Of a stretch of 64,000 nucleotides of DNA, positions 47,640-60,064 are shown piece by piece. The DNA comes from Cymbidium sinense (taxonomy: Eukaryota; Streptophyta; Magnoliopsida; Asparagales; Orchidaceae), in the NCBI GenBank assembly GCA_021442155.1, contig CM038217.1, forward strand, positions 149,675,834 to 149,739,833. The letters are read 5' to 3'. The notes under the pieces are model-generated. The model was not told where the DNA came from and did no database searches. It was given only the letters and a program-made list of their open reading frames with translations. A program made the translations under genes and the position numbers. The first letter of the stretch is position 1. Each line of letters begins with the position of its first letter.

Positions 47640-49100
47640 AAAACACAACACTTTATTTCTTTCCCAACATGTATAACATGCATATGGATGGACCGTAAGC
47701 ACATCTATTCATGAAAATGGAAATGTTTAGCACACCTTAATGATCAATGCTAAAGGATGTTACTTAAGAAAATTTGTATGCATGATGCATGATTTGGTTA
47801 AGTAGAAAAAGAGAGATTCTCTTATGCATTTTCATATGCATATTTACAAGTATAAAATACATAAGTGAGTACGACGCCATTGTTAGCACCAGGGGTGTAA
47901 GGTACAAGACCTACTTAGGGCTACTTAAAGCCTCGTAACCCCGGGGTTGTTCAGACTAATATGCCACTTTTCTTAAATACATGTGCATGTACAAAAAGAA
48001 ATGCATGGAAAGAGAATCATACAAAAAGTTTATGTTTGTTTGATCTTGGTTTGGTTGTTTAGTTTACATGTGTGATGTGGAATTTCTTCTTAAGTTATGA
48101 TGTAGGAGTGTATAGGAATTAATTTAGGCTAGTGTTTTGTCCTTTTCAAATGGACTATACACTTTGGCAAATCCTATACAAACCTATGTTAAGAGAGAGA
48201 AGGAAATCACATAACACATTTTATACTATTTACATGTAAGTTTATATGTACTTATAAATATCATACTTTTCATTTATAATGTTTGATTTCTAAGTTTTGA
48301 AAATAGTTTTGGATTTAATAGTGATAATAGCCATTCATATCCTTATTTTAGCCAAAACATGCAATTTGACATAAAGGAAACATTTTATTTTAATTTGATT
48401 TTTCAAAAGACATGAATGCATGATTTTCATATGACATACACATTTAGCACGCTATGAAAGAAATAAAGAGATGCAAGCATGTAATTTCATTCACTCTAAT
48501 TAATTCCTAAAGATAATCTTATGGAATAAAATTATTAAAGTGAATCAAAGTTAGTTTAAGGAAATTTTGATTTGGTTTTGAGTTTGATTTGAATTTAAGA
48601 AATGTGAAAAGGGTTTGTTGGTCCTAACCCATCTCATGTGTGTTATTTTAGGTTCATTTTTAGAACCCTTAAGTGGATTTTATGTTTTACTTAGGTTAAG
48701 GTATTAATTAAGTTCATTAATTACCCCTTTCCTACACCACTTTAACATATTTAACCAAATAATTATGAGCCAATGTATGACATAAAATCACAAGGAATTT
48801 AAATCAGCAATTCACCTAAGAAAGAAAGGGGCCTAATACATTTGGCTCACAATTAATGATTAATTAAGCTAAAGGGTTTAATTTAAGTACTTTCATAACC
48901 CTTCCCACACATATGGGTTAGATATGATTTCTTTAAGTTTACTTAGGTTATTGAACACCTAAGCATCTACCCAAGAAGGAGATGATTAAGTTCAGATTGA
49001 TTTTATTTTAAAATTTTGATTAATTAAGCCATTTAATTAGGTGATTAAACTATTTAATTAATTTGCACTTTAATTAGATTTTTATCCAAAGGAAATAAAC
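47640..49100 (-). repeat. Repeat H copy B, right segment
   Basis: It matches 62610-64000 of H-C closely throughout ('tttctttcccaacatgt', 'aaccccggggttgt', 'ttgtttagtttacatgtgtgatg', 'gagccaatgtatgacataaaat'). There is no coding sequence. The outer LTR end lies further right and could not be located. Confidence 0.85.
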
Positions 49101-49900
49101 TTAAGGGGAAAAGATTTGGGAGAGGCTCCTAATCTCATTCCCAAAGTCCACTCACTGTTCTAAGGTAATTAGCAAATTTAATTAATGAATTTATCACTAT
49201 TTAATGGATTAATTAATCATTTAATTGATTAAGGAGAAATTAAGAATAAACCAAGCAATTACCTAATTAAACCAAAAAATCCCAAAATAAACCAGAAGTT
49301 TGGGATTAAGGTAATTAGGGAGTAATTAAGGTTATTATTTTTCAAATAAACCTAATTAAGGAAAATCTATTGTTCAAATTCCATTAGAAATAATTTTATT
49401 GGATCCCCCTCTAAATTATCTTTAAAATGAAGTTGAGTTTATATTTTTGGGATTTTTCTACAATTAGTTATGAATTTAGAAAGTTTCAGTTGATTTAAGT
49501 GATTTTTATGAAGTATGTTAATTTATTTTATTAAAATAAATCATTTGAAACTCAAAATTCAATATCTTCTAGTCCAAAGGTCTTTTTGACATGAAATTTT
49601 TATGGTAGGTGTATTTTAACTTCAATTTTAATCTCTAAAAATTTCAACTTAATCTCACATGTATTTTTAGTTTAATTAATAAAATTTAATTTTTACTAAA
49701 ACTCAAATTAAGCTCAAAATATTTAGTGAAATTTGAGGATTTTGGGTTTGTTAGATTCCTCTATGGAAAGATAAATCCCACGAGCCCTTGTTTGCAATTT
49801 TTCATTAAGTATTTTATTTTCTATCAAATTTTGAACTTTTAGGTGATTTAAGTAATTTTTTAAATAAAAAAATCCAATTTTCCCACTTAGACAATCACAG
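49101..49900. other. AT-rich continuation, probably still H
   Basis: No gene is seen. Text such as 'taattaaggttatta' continues the style of H, but no second copy exists in the window to compare, since H-C runs off the end. Confidence 0.4.
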
Positions 49901-50220
49901 CCTAAGTGGCAACACAATGCCATGTGGATTAGATGCTGCTTTGTGGCGCGGTTATATGGCGCGATCACCCGATCGGCGGGGTGAGCGAATCCAAGTCGCC
50001 AGAGGAAAGCGCGATTTGATCGACCATCCGATAGATCGGATGGTCAGATCGAAGCATCCGTGAGGCCGAACGCTGATCCGAGCCATGATCGTGAACGTGG
50101 GATCGGATGGTCCAGAATGCATCCGGTGATTTGAAGGCCTAGATCATGCGATCAACGCATGATCCGAGCCATCCCGCCAACTACGGATCGGATGCCGCGC
50201 TGGTCGAAAACAAGGAAAAT
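49901..50220. promoter_or_regulatory. GC-rich palindromic block, candidate LTR U3 regulatory region
   Basis: A 300-bp GC-rich island in AT-rich DNA is full of GATC/GGATCGG motifs. Two perfect hairpins are present: GACCATCCGAT / ATCGGATGGTC (50022-50032 and 50035-50045) and GATCATGCG / CGCATGATC (50142-50150 and 50156-50164). Such islands occur upstream of promoters in Tat-type LTRs. This role is inferred from position only. Confidence 0.4.
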
Positions 50221-51100
50221 CAAAGGTATTTTTAAAAAAATGGGAAATCTAAATGAAAATTTATCCAAATGGACTCATTTTCATGTTGATTCACATCGTA
50301 AAACTTCTATTTTCTAATTGGGATGATATAAAATATAAAATGCAGTATTATCTAGGATAAATTCCTAAAACCGTTCAAAATAAACATCACAAATGAAGGA
50401 TCCTAAGGCCAACTATGATTTTTTTGAAAGTTACCTCACCAGGAATGATTACCCGAACATGTTGTTGAGTGGGGGAAGAGGCTTTGAAATGGGCTTGGAT
50501 CTTCGCCTTCACGTCGTAACAAAGTTTCCACCAGTAATCATCATTTCCTCACCGAAATCCACTTTATTTTTCTATATTTCACTCCAAAATGAAGTGGGGA
50601 TGATAGCTAGTGGATTTGGGAGCTCTAGGAGAAGGAGAATGAGGGAAATGGAAGAGTTCTTCAGCCTCTAATGCCTTGGTTTGAAAAGTGGCCGAAAATC
50701 CCTTTAGTTTTGAATTTTTGGCTCCAAAATATTGTCATTTGGCTTGGAGTGGTTGGGAATGAAAGAGAATCATCCTAGGTGGCTCATTTTAGTTGGCTAA
50801 GGCATAGAAAGTAGCTGTCATGAAGGACAAATAAGTGTCCTAGCAAAGGGAGGTGAGAGTCCTTCATGCCAAGTGTTTCAATGGGAGAAGTGAGGTGATT
50901 TCACCTCCCCATGAGTCATGGCTACCCCAACCAATCCTTGGGTCAAAAAATCTGTGTCCTTGGTGCTTATGTCGACCAATGAATGAGTGCCAAGTGGCCA
51001 AGGAAGAGAAATGACCACTTGGGCAAGTGTATTTTCTCATGGGATGCACTTGACCCAAGGGTAAAGTGATCATTTGGCATTGAATTTGATTTGACCAGAT
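50221..51100. other. Spacer with open frames of no known family
   Basis: The open frames plus 50393-50671 (92 aa) and minus 50864-51130 (88 aa) show no recognisable motif. On the minus strand 50600-50680 is pyrimidine-rich, like a transcript leader. Confidence 0.3.
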
Positions 51101-52400
51101 TTGAAATGAGTCAAAAGTAACTTGGACCAAATTTCATGTCATTTGAAGTTCATTTGGTTTAATTTGGGTCAATTTGACCCATTTGGGTCAAATTGGGTCA
51201 AAATGAGTTAGGTTGATCAATTGATCAAATTGGGTCAAAGAAAGAGTTGGGTCAAGTTCAAATGACCATTTGGATTGCATTGGTTTAATTGGTTTTAATC
51301 AATTTGATTTTAATTTGATTTAATTTGAATTTTAGCCAATTTGATCCTTAAGGTTAAATTTGGGCTAAGTTGACTAATTTGACCCAATTGACCAGATCAT
51401 GGCTTGGTTTTGGTTTGGTTCATCATTTGGAATATATTTTAGGCTTTGGTCAAGTTCAATAATCAATTTGGAGTGAACTTGAGCCATTGGTTGCAATCAA
51501 TTTGGTTTAGATTGCAATTTGGCTAGTTTGGGTTCATATGGGTTAAGTGTTGACTTGGTCAAAGGCTAGGTTTGACTTAGTTTGACCCAATTTGGGTCAT
51601 TGATCATCCTAGGATGATTGTTGCTCACAATGTGAGGCTTATATGATCTTAGTTTAATCCAATTTGGGTTGGATTAGAATTTAGCTCAAAAGGGTGCTTT
51701 AGGTCACTTTGGGTCATGTGAGCCTAACTGGGTTAATTAGCTTGATCAAGGCTTGATTCAAGTTTAGTTGAACTCACATATGGACTTGTGATTGAAATAT
51801 AAATCTATTTGCAAGTGATTTGGAGTCAAATGGGTTTTGATTCATTTTATAATTTCAAGTCAAAAGGGTGAATATGGGTTTGACTTGGGTTAGCTTGATT
51901 TTGATTCGATGATTGAAGTTTGTGTTTATATTTGGTTTGTGATTAAAGGGTTGATTGAATCATGAAGAAAATCCAAGGGTTTGGATTGATTTGAGTTTTA
52001 TTTGGTTAAGTTCAAGACTTTAACTAGAAAAGGCACAAGTTGGATTTTGGTTTGATTTGAATTTGAGTTTTGAATTGGTTTTGATTATTTTAATTTATAT
52101 TTCATTTATATTTGTGAATATAAATGAGAATATAAATGGGTTATGAGAAAGTCTTTTGAATTTGGAGTGATTTGGATTTAGAATTTGGGCTAAGTCCATA
52201 AGATCAAATTAAAGGGTTTAGGAATGATTTTGGGATTTGAATTCAATCATAGGTTTCAATCATTTGATTTGGAATTGATTGATGATTTGGATTTGAAATT
52301 AAATTGAAATTGAAATTAAAATTGAATTTGAGTTGATTTGAATTTGAAGTTGACTTGAGAGAAGGAAGTAAGGATTTGGTTTAAGCTAAAGGGTAGGCAA
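51100..52400 (+). repeat. Cryptically simple TTTGGGTCAA / TTTGATT region
   Basis: Variants of 'ttgggtcaa' are packed most densely at 51140-51240. The text then grades into 'tttgatttgaattt' up to about 52360. There are no stable units, so it looks like slippage-driven DNA. Confidence 0.6.
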
Positions 52401-52729
52401 GTTTTCCTAATACCCCCTAAGGCTTAACCCATTCATATGGCTAACTCTTCTAAGTCTCTAGGGTTAGGTTAAGTGTTCACCTAATCACTAGAAGTATCTT
52501 AAGACTAATGAACTCTTAATGTCTAGAGGAGTCCTTATGTCTAGGATGAAGAAGTTGAAAGCTGACTCCAAAAGTGAGGTCAACAAAGGGTGCCCAATAG
52601 ATGTGGTGTGACTGACAAGGCATACCGGACGTATTAGTGTTGACCGAGATGATCAATAACATCGAATGATTACAAGCACTAACAGAAATGATATACTCCC
52701 AAATTAGAGGTGCAGAAGGAATCAAGAGC

Positions 52730-55320
52730 TTAGTGCAATGTGACTCTACTCATGTCAGAGACATAAGAGAGTGAAGGAGGAATCCACTAAGGATTGAGTC
52801 TATGAACCTTCCACTAGGGGGAAAAGGTTTGAGTCATCCACCGGGGATAAGAGGTTTGATTTGATTTGTGTCTCGCTAGGGAGAAAATTGATTTGATTTG
52901 TTGATTTATTGCTCTGGATGAAAAAATGAACTTTCCACTATGGGAGCAAGTTCAAGTCATCCACTGGAGGTTATGAAATCCACTGAGAGATTAGGATTCG
53001 AGATCCGCTGGGGAGAAAATGTGAACCCTCCACTAGGGGAGCAAGTTCAAGTTGGATTGAGTTGATTCCATTGGGGGAATCAGAAAGATTTGCATCTCAC
53101 TGAGGAGAAGCGGATTGATTTATTTGTTTAATTTGGTTTGACTCCACTAGGGAGGAGGGTTGGATTTTTTTGTTTGTTGTTTTAAATTTTTGAGATGGAT
53201 CATGTCGGTTTGCAATGGATCATACTGAGAAGGAGCTTATATCAGCCAAGACCTATCTCAAATTTACCAATCCAAAGGGGTAGTACCATGGTGGGATTAC
53301 TACCAAATGGGGTTTGCTCAATTCAAGGAAGAAAGTGCGGGGACTCACATCTTCCACTACAAAAGAATGTTGGGGTGACACATTAGCAAGGTAACATGCC
53401 AACCCAACCTAGGTCAGACTACTGAGTGAATGCCACTGGGGGACTTAAATTAGCTCAAAGATAGTCAAAGTTAATTTCATTTTCTTAATTATATTTAATG
53501 GATCCCATTGGTTTGCGATGGACTGCACTGAGTAAGAGGCACATTGGCCTTGGCTTAACTTCAGGTTTACTAACCCAAAGGGAATAGTCATCCAGAGAGA
53601 ACTATCCAACCAAATGGGTGCCTTTCAGTTTGCAATGGTTAATTTAGGGAAGAAAGCTCAGTGACTCACATCTTTCTTGAATAAGAGACCACTGGGGACA
53701 CATTAGCGAGGTAATATGTCAACCCGACCTAGGGCTGCCCGTCAGTTTGCGACAGTCATGCTAGAAAGAATGCATAGTAGACTTATATCTTCCAAAGCGA
53801 AATGACTGTCGAGGTAACCTATTTATGAAAAATAGATTGAACCCAACCTAAGGGTGGCTACTAAGAGAATGCCAACCTAGGGACTTATCTCTACTCAAGA
53901 GTAGTCAGACAATTCCTATAGGGAGTTTCTCTTATGCTGCCCTAAAGGTATGATGCCTGCTTGGGAAAGGGGCTGTTGGGGGCTTGATTTCCTAATTCAC
54001 AAGCGAATTTTGTTTATTTTTTGTGGACCCTATTGGTTTGTGAGGGATCATACTAAGAAGGAGATTATATTAGCCTAGACCTATCTCTGATTTACTAAAC
54101 CAAGAGAGAACCTATGCATCCGCTGAACAAATTCTCCAACCACAGGGGTGGATACTAGGAATGGGGATTGTCCAATCCAAAAGTAACCCGGGTAGTGTCT
54201 AAATGGGGTCGCAAAGGATGTGATCCAAATAGAGTGCCCACAGGGGAATGGGCCACTAAGGGCTTTATCCAAAACTCTGGAGAAGATAATATCTATAGGT
54301 ATTCGGTTGCCAACTTAAGGAGAAAGCATGGGGACTCACATCTACCAAGAATGGTGTATCCATTGGGTGAGCTGCTGTCAGCATAGCGAACATCAACCAA
54401 CCTAAGGTGCCCGTCGGTTTGTGATAATCAGCCTAGAAAGAAAGCATCGGGGACTCACATCTTCTTATAGTAGAACTGATTATCGGATGGTCCGTCTTCG
54501 GCTCGATAGGTGCCATCCGACCTAGGGCGACTACTGAGTGAATGCCTCTGAGAGACTTATATCAACTCAAAAGTAGTCAAGAGGAAAAGAGCCTCTGGGG
54601 ACTGATCCTAAACCTCCAATATACTCAACCAAGTCAGTGCATGATGGCTAGTTCAAGAAGAAAGCGTATATGCTTACATCTTCTTTAAGAAAGTCAACAT
54701 GAGGTAGCTTTTAGCTGCGTAGCGAGGCCTACCAAATTAACAAGGCACTCATTAGTTTACAATGGCCAAGTCAGGAAGATAGTGTGAGGACTCACATCTG
54801 CCAGACAAATGACCATTGGGGTGACAGACTAGCGAGGTAGCATGTCCGACCTAGAGCAGCTAATGAGTGAGTTCCACAGGGGGCTTGCTCCCACATCAAA
54901 ATAGCTTGAGATGAAAGATATGTGTTTGTTGTTATATTTATGCTTGAGGGAATAGGATGCCTCTTGGGTTCTCTTACACCTACCCTAAACATGGTGGGGA
55001 ATTTGATGAAATGGTTCCATGAATGACAGTTGAAATCCCACCAAGAAAGGATGCCACTTGAGTTCTCTTACACCTAACTTAGTTATGATAGTAGAAATAG
55101 GATGCCACTTGGGTTGTCACACCTATTCTGGTAGTGTTGGGAAATGTTTAATTTGTGTTTGTGTTGTGGAAGAAGGATATGATGCTTCTTGAGTTCTCTT
55201 ATACCTATCTTAAACACGTCGTGGCAGATTCACAAACAAGCAAACAATGCTTTGAAAGAACAAAATGTTTAGATGAATTGGAATTAAAATTTTTGAAGAT
55301 TGATTATTGTTTACAAACAC
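52730..55320 (-). repeat. Tat/Ogre-type 3' region with irregular long repeats
   Basis: Phrases recur at irregular spacing: 'gactcacatctt' or variants at about 53341, 53658, 53778, 54330, 54447, 54673 and 54788; 'tgccactgggggactta'-like at 53430 and 54540; 'gggttctcttacacctaccct'-like at 54967, 55057 and 55190. The region lies downstream (minus strand) of a pol C terminus. Short open frames such as 53195-53386 or 54168-54386 are incidental. Confidence 0.65.
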
Positions 55321-55326
55321 CATTTT

Positions 55327-55605
55327 TTATGGGTAATATTTCTTCAAATAGAGCCCATTAATTGGAAGCATTGGGTGTTCCCCTTTATAATGAATAAGCT
55401 GATAAGATCCTCCCTGGTATACCTTCTCTATGACAAAAGGGCCTTCCGAAGTGGGTTCAAACTTGCCTCCCATCTTTCAACAGGCAATAATTGGTCTCCT
55501 TAGAACTAGAACAAGTTCTCCTACTTGGAAAATTCTAGGGTGGACTAGCTTGTTGTTGGCTTGGTATAACTCGAGGTTTTGGCACGCCCATAGGTGTCTC
55601 TCCTA
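55327..55605 (-). pseudogene. Tat/Ogre-like pol C terminus (end of integrase)
   Basis: The minus-strand frame reads PRIFQVGELVLVLRRPIIAC, then MGGKFEPTSEGPFVIEKVYQGG and SYQLIHYKGEHPMLPING, ending LYLKKYYP with a stop at 55327-55329. It is the same terminal region as at 2081-2250, with the same YQGG(S/A)YQLI motif, so both elements are relatives. Everything upstream (gag, protease, RT, RNase H, catalytic core) is missing from this internal region. One stop falls just after RRPIIAC. Confidence 0.8.
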
Positions 55606-58010
55606 CCATAGTGGTTTAAACTACTTTCCATCCTTCGAAGCACCAAAGTAGGCTTTTCAATGATCGGAAGTAGAATCTTGATTTGGAAATTTTGAGATAG
55701 ACTAATTTTGAAAGAGTTTAAACCATCTATATTCAATGTTGATTAAAAGTCTTTCCTCTCTTGGGTTGAACCTTGGAGGCTGCATCTTTGATGTCACTTC
55801 AATTTCTTTTGGATCCATCTTTGTTATACCATGATGCTTTACTACAAGCCTTAGAGACTCCCCCAAAGTCATCCCAATTGTATGTTCTAAGGGATTCAAC
55901 TTTAGCTTGTAGCGTCATAACCAATTGAAGACAACAACTCAGATCATAAAGATGGTCTTCCTTTCTCTGATCCTAGTGATTAGAGATAGGCATGACCTTA
56001 TAACAGTAAACTCCAATGGAAATGATAAGTGCAAATGACTTCTCATCCTCTAGCATCATTCAACCCATCCTTGAATGAGGAGACTGCATGGAAAGAGGTT
56101 ATATCTACCATCAAATTTGAAGTTGGCAATGTGGATGCCTAACTAAAATTTTTTGAATCGGCGCATGTGCGAATTTGAACATCCTTCATTTTTTACTAGG
56201 AATGATATTATATTTCTTCTTTAGTAAGGTTGACTTCAAACTTTGATCTTCTTCTTGATGCAAATGTTCACCTCAAAAGTTTGCAATGTGGGAAGGGCAA
56301 TAGATTCAATTGAGTTTGTAGACTGCTTACCTTGAGAGATGTATTGGGCACTTCATTATGATCTTAAGTAAAGCAGTCTTTAAACTACAAAAGTAACCTA
56401 ACCAAGTCATTGGTATTTTCTTTCTAATTTATCATATATGGATGTTGGGAGGGTGGGTGGACTACCGTTATGTTCTGAGGTTGATCTCTTAAAACTCATT
56501 AATTGAAGATTTAATTTTCTTCTCAACTTCGGGGAGTGCATCCCCTACTTGAGAGTCTTCAAAATTCTTTAAGGAAAGTAGGTAGACTAGGCAAAAGATG
56601 ATCTTATTGCTCCATTTGAAGGTTTGTCTACAATTACTAAATCTTCTTTTGAATTTGAAGAAAGAGATATGAAGTGGAAATTTGATATCTCATAATACAT
56701 ATGTCTTTTTTTTATTAGAGGTTAGGAGCAATTCTTAACTTTTAATTCTATAATAATATCATGAGATAGTAGAATTGGAGTCAATGTGCACACATACCTA
56801 CTAAGTATCTAGTCATATCATACATGAATCATCCTTTTAGGCCTTTTTGGTTTATTTCTATCTCCTCCAAAGACTTATCAAAAGTAAACTCAAAACTTAT
56901 TTTGTATATTCTTTTTCTCTCTTTTTTATTATTTATTTACACCTCATAGACATGATTCATCTTTTGGATTCCAAATCAATGTGCATTATTGGTGCTCTAC
57001 CTTTTCTCTTTTTCTTCTTTCCTTTCTCTTTTCATTTCATTTTTCTTTTCTCTTTTCTCTTTTTATTTTATTTTATTTTTCTTTTTCTTTTGAGTATTGG
57101 TTTATATTATGTTCTTTGGAGGAGATTGCTTGTCTTTCTTTTCTATAGGATGTTCTATGTTTAGTATGACTTGAGGAGGTTGCCACTAATTGAGCAAAGA
57201 AGAATCAGGTTAAGCTCTAACCGGACACTTCTCTTTCTCCTTAGAAAAGGTGAAGATGCGCTCATTATTTAGATTAGTGGGTAACCTTCCAAAATAGCTT
57301 GAGATCTTAAGATTAACCTTCAGAACAGTTTGGTATTCTTATTTTGGATTGTAAGGTGTATTTTAAGAAGGATTTAGAATTTAATTATTTCAAATGACTA
57401 GTTTGCTTCTTCCTATGGTGTTGATCAAAGTGGTAAGACCCTGCCACTACAATAATTGGCTTCTGTGATATCTTCTGAAAGAGAGGTGGAATTGATATCT
57501 ACCTACTCTTTTATAGTGCCCAAAATTTCTTTTATTGGATTTTATGACTCTAACTCTTTATTGATAGTGACAACCTGAAAGTTTTAGAATGGGAGTGTTT
57601 CAACTCGAGTTGGAATCCTTGAAGACATTAAGTCCATCGGTACCGCTATTTTATGGATCACGATCAATATTGTGATTATCATTTCGAGAGTTGTCTTTTT
57701 TTGGGAATTAGGATTCAAGTTATTTGAGTCATACTTATCTGGAATGGATAAGATATACTCAAAAATTCTTATTAATAATGTTCTTGGCTCTTGAAGGAAC
57801 TTTTATGGCCTTTCTCCTTTGTTGAGGGAAACTCAGAATCAGACTATAGGTCAAGCTGGGGAAGCGGCTTCTTGTTTGCCACCTCCTCTCCACTAACGGT
57901 CATGAGGACTGGAATCTCTGCATTGTTGGAAAGAGAACCACATAGCCTTCTCAAATATTGTTGATTTGAATTGTTAACTTGATTTGATTGTTGGATTGGA
58001 GGCCTCTTTT
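55606..58010. other. Unassigned internal region of the minus-strand element
   Basis: No domain is recognised. A 65-aa minus frame (55702-55899) looks protein-like but has no motif I know. 57003-57090 is a pure pyrimidine tract on the plus strand, and the open frame across it (56847-57164) is its translation. This may be the deleted gag-pol interval plus leader. Confidence 0.35.
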
Positions 58011-58760
58011 AACAAATTTAGGCATGCTAAATGGGGTTCCAAATATTGAAGAGATTTTGAATTTCTGGAGGAGAGACCTCAGATTTGATTTAAGTTTAGA
58101 ACCCACATTCAACAAATTTGGGTATGTTGAATGGGGTTTAAGCATTTTGGAGAGACTTTTGATGATTCAATTGGTTCATATTTGAATTTTATTTTTATGT
58201 TTGGGGACCCTTTATTTAACAAATTTGAGTATGTTAAAATAAATGGTCAATTGATTTTATTTTGGGATTACTCACTTAGCAAATTTGAGTATGCTAGGTA
58301 TTTGTAAACAATTTCCCTTTTTGCTTGTTTTCCCATGATGTGAATCATGTGTGAATTTGTTTTGATTTTTTGAAAAGAGGATCTTCACTTAGCAAATTTA
58401 GGTATGTTAAATGTAGATCCAAGCATGTTTTGATTTTATTTTGATTTTGAAAAAGGATGTTTACTTAGAAAATTTGGGTATGCTAAATAAAAAGATCTAA
58501 AATGTGTTTTGAATTTTTATGATTTTGAAAAGAAGGATCTTTACTTAGCAAATTTAGGTATGCTAAATAAAGTCCTAAATGTGTTTGATTTTGTTGTTTT
58601 GAAAAAGAGGATCTTTACTTAGCAAATTTGGGTATGCTAAATAAAGATCCAAGTGTGTTTTGATTTTGTTTTAATTTTTGAAAAGAGGATCTTTACTTAG
58701 TAAATTTGGGTATGCTAAATAAGGAATCCAAATATATTTGATTTTTTTAAAAAAGATGAT
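58010..58760. repeat. Tandem array, unit about 75-77 bp, 'gtatgctaaata' family
   Basis: 'ggtatgctaaata' or close variants occur near 58016, 58121, 58229, 58291, 58403, 58479, 58558, 58633 and 58711. They alternate with 'gatctttacttagcaaattt' and 'gtgttttgatttt'. Confidence 0.85.
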
Positions 58761-58839
58761 TGCCAATTTTGATTTTTTGAAAAGATGATTATTAATTTTG
58801 AAAGATGATTGTTAATTTTGAAATGATGATCATTGGTTT

Positions 58840-59650
58840 TGTTTTGAAAATGAGATCTTCATTCAAGATATTAGCTAAGGGTATTCATTTGTGCTTTTTG
58901 AAAACATGATTTTTGAATTTTATTTTGAAAATGAAATCTTCATCAAAATAAATTGAGTGAAGATGTTCATTTGTGCTTTTTGAAAATATGATTGTTGATT
59001 TTGATTTTGATTTTTTTTGAAAATGAAATCTTCATTCAATAAATTGAATGAGGATGTTCATTTGTGCTTTTAGAAAACATGCTTTTAAATTTTATTTTGA
59101 AAATGAAATCTTCATTTAATAAATTGAATGAGGATATTCATTTGTGCTTTCTGAAAAGAATGATTGTTGATTTTTTGTTTGAAAATGAAATTCTCATTCA
59201 ATAAATTGGATAAGGAAGTTAATTTATGCTTTTTGAAAATATGATTGTTGATTTTAGTTTTGAAAATGAAATCTTTATCAAAATAAATTGAGTGAAAATA
59301 TTCATTTGTGCTTTTTGAAAATATGATTGTTGATTTTATTTGGAAATGAAAACCTTCATTTAATAAATTTGGGTATATTGAATTAAGATGTTCATGAGTG
59401 ATTTTTGAAAAGATGATTATTGATTTTGATTGAAAATGAAAACCTTTATTTAATAAATTTGGGTATATTGAATGAGGGTATTCATTTGTGCTTTTGGAAA
59501 ATATGATTGTTGATTTTATTTGAAAATGAAAACCTTCATTCAGTAAATTTGGGTATATTGAATGAAGATGTTCATAAGTGCTTTTTGAAAAGGTTGATTT
59601 CTTGATTTTGATTTTTTTTTTGAAAATATCCTACATATAACAATCATGAA
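58840..59650. repeat. Tandem array, unit about 75-80 bp, 'ttcatttgtgcttt' family
   Basis: Units have 'gaaatcttcattcaataaatt', 'gaggatgttcatttgtgctttttgaaaa' and 'gattgttgatttt'. About 10 units run to 59600. The alternation of 'tcttcatt...aataaattgaatga' with 'ttttgaaaa' shows descent from the same ancestral unit as the array to its left. Confidence 0.85.
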
Positions 59651-59779
59651 GATTGTTAGATGAGGTTAAAATATTTTATGATGTGCATTTTGAAAAAAAG
59701 TGCTTTTTGGAAAGATGATTTTTTTTATAAAGGATTTATTTATTTTATTCTTGGAATGAACCTTTCCTTATCATAGAAA

Positions 59780-60039
59780 TGATAAGGAGGAAGTCTTTAG
59801 TTATTTCTTTTTATAATATTTTTTTTAATTTTCACCTATTGGGGGAACCCAATAGGGGTTTTAAGACCTACATGGAGTGAGGTCCTAAAACCTAAAGGAT
59901 GTTGGCTAGCTTAGCTTAAGAATGAAATAAACTAAGTGCCAACGGAGAAGAAGGATAGTCTCAGACTCATATGAAGTACAAATCCTCTATCGATACTTGG
60001 AGACAATGATTATTTACCAAAGATGGAGAAATGAACAAT
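59780..60039 (-). other. Leader downstream of the primer-binding site (minus strand)
   Basis: Non-coding, between the PBS and the tandem arrays. It contains 'cctattgggggaacccaatagg' on the plus strand, a short palindrome. It is consistent with the 5' UTR of the minus-strand element whose 5' LTR is H-C. Confidence 0.5.
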
Positions 60040-60056
60040 CCCCAGTGGAGTCGCCA
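60040..60056 (-). other. Primer-binding site of the Tat/Ogre-like element
   Basis: The minus strand reads TGGCGACTCCACTGGGG, starting 8 bp from the H-C inner edge at 60065. From memory this matches the tRNA-derived primer sites (tRNA-Arg type) of Tat/Ogre elements. It fixes H-C as a 5' LTR read leftward. Confidence 0.7.
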
Positions 60057-60064
60057 GAAAAATT

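Noticed and set aside
56847..57164. Phe/Leu-rich 105-aa frame resembling a membrane protein
   Set aside because: It is translated from a pyrimidine tract, so the hydrophobicity is compositional.
58010..59650. Possible CRISPR-like array
   Set aside because: Units are contiguous and diverging with no unique spacers, and this is a plant nuclear context.
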